Source: Sulfurimonas sp. (GTDB taxonomy: Bacteria; Campylobacterota; Campylobacteria; Campylobacterales; Sulfurimonadaceae). From it: a stretch of 6,638 bases of DNA. The stretch's first letter is position 1; each line of letters opens with the position of its first letter. The notes under the pieces are model-generated. The model had not been told where the DNA came from. It worked only from the letters and a program-made list of their open reading frames with translations, and did no database searches. The stretch spans positions 1 to 6,638 of the forward strand of contig JALUKS010000215.1 of assembly GCA_027056465.1 (NCBI GenBank), read 5' to 3'. Below, piece by piece: positions 5,930 to 6,638 of the stretch. A program made the translations under genes and the position numbers.

Positions 5930-6638
5930 AAAGCGCTTGGTAAGCTATATCTGTACGGATTTTTTTACCCGCGAAGTGGACTTGACCACAGCGAAGATAT
6001 GCGCGATTTCGAGCCTCTTTGATAGTGTCGCCTAAACCAACACATACTAAAACGCGACCACCAGTCGCATAGAGTTTATCATCTTCTCTCGTGACACCTG
6101 CATAGGCTATATGTGTATTTTTTTCTATCTCTTCATGAAGCACTTCATCTACGATGATTTCAGCAGGAGTTGCACTTGAGTATGGGTAGTTTTCACTCGC
6201 CATAACAACACCCACGGCATACTGCGAAGAGAACTCTACTTGAATATCTGAGAGTCTATTTGTCGCTGCTTTATGAAACATATCTGAAACTGAAGATGTC
6301 ATAAGTGGCATAAGGATCTCACACTCAGGGTCTCCAAAACGGACATTGAACTCTAGTGTAATTGGCTCACCATTTACTACCATGATACCTATGAAAAGTA
6401 CACCTTCAAAAGGAGCACCCTCCTCTTTCATACCATCTAAAGTAGGACGGATAACACGGTCGCGTACTTTTTGGTAAAGCTCTTCATCGACAAGTGGTGT
6501 TGGAGCATAAGCACCCATTCCACCAGTGTTTGGACCTGTATCGCCATCGCCTACACGTTTATGATCTTGTGCAGCTTGGAGCAGGATATAGTCATCCCCA
6601 TCACAGATAGCAAACATTGAGAGTTCAAAACCATCAAG
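5928..6638 (-). CDS. purD: Phosphoribosylamine-glycine ligase (GAR synthetase), C-terminal part
   Basis: PurD joins glycine to 5-phosphoribosylamine with ATP to give glycinamide ribonucleotide, the second step of de novo purine synthesis, in the cytoplasm. The open frame runs to the right edge: 236 residues are visible, starting LDGFELSMF, which aligns with the middle of PurD. The family length is about 425, so slightly over half is present and the true start is outside the window. The visible part holds the ATP-grasp core: AQDHKRVGDGDTGPNTGGMGAY (visible residues 23-44), the metal and ATP site LEFNVRFGDPECE (95-107), then the C-terminal GAR synthetase domain with TGGRVLVCVGLG (192-203) and the ending HFAGKKIRTDIAYQAL. 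No stop or frameshift interrupts it. It appears to be the upstream member of the operon seen here; whether still earlier genes belong cannot be seen. Confidence 0.97.
   Translation of the reverse strand, partial: LDGFELSMFAICDGDDYILLQAAQDHKRVGDGDTGPNTGGMGAYAPTPLVDEELYQKVRDRVIRPTLDGMKEEGAPFEGVLFIGIMVVNGEPITLEFNVRFGDPECEILMPLMTSSVSDMFHKAATNRLSDIQVEFSSQYAVGVVMASENYPYSSATPAEIIVDEVLHEEIEKNTHIAYAGVTREDDKLYATGGRVLVCVGLGDTIKEARNRAYLRCGQVHFAGKKIRTDIAYQAL

Noticed and set aside
5804..6022. Plus-strand open frame of 72 codons across the purD-RDD junction.
   Set aside because: It is antisense to two recognised genes and has no recognisable motif.

Overview
The window looks like a stretch of ordinary chromosome from a member of the Campylobacterota, most like a Sulfurimonas-type organism. 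This is judged by eye and not by a database search. The clues are AT-rich codon use, an ATP synthase c subunit with an N-terminal signal-like extension and the ARNPG / AMIEAQVIY wording typical of Helicobacter and Campylobacter, that subunit standing apart from other atp genes, and a TATAAT-type promoter with a T-rich upstream stretch in place of a clear -35 box.

All six genes are on the minus strand, so transcription runs from the right edge to the left. In that order they are: purD (3' part only, purine synthesis); a small RDD-family membrane protein with a TTG start; lptD (outer-membrane LPS translocon barrel); a COG1926-type phosphoribosyltransferase; pnp (polynucleotide phosphorylase); and atpE (F-type ATP synthase c subunit, all but its last few residues). 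From purD to pnp the genes are 11-12 bases apart or overlap by 4-8 bases, and Shine-Dalgarno sequences lie inside or at the stop of the previous gene. They therefore look like one polycistronic unit with translational coupling. The unit joins nucleotide metabolism (purD makes GAR from phosphoribosylamine; the orphan phosphoribosyltransferase has a PRPP-binding loop), envelope assembly (lptD, RDD protein) and RNA turnover (pnp).

A weak stem-loop with a T-tract overlaps the pnp stop codon. It is followed at once by a TATAAT promoter and a leader of about 105 bases before atpE, so atpE appears to be a separate transcription unit. The 145-base pnp-atpE gap is the only substantial non-coding region. 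No plus-strand gene, RNA gene, mobile element, CRISPR array or long repeat is visible.

I do not see a previously undescribed system. The points most worth a second look are the uncharacterised phosphoribosyltransferase fixed between lptD and pnp, the reduced cysteine set of LptD with an extra close cysteine pair, and the compact terminator/promoter/leader arrangement before atpE.
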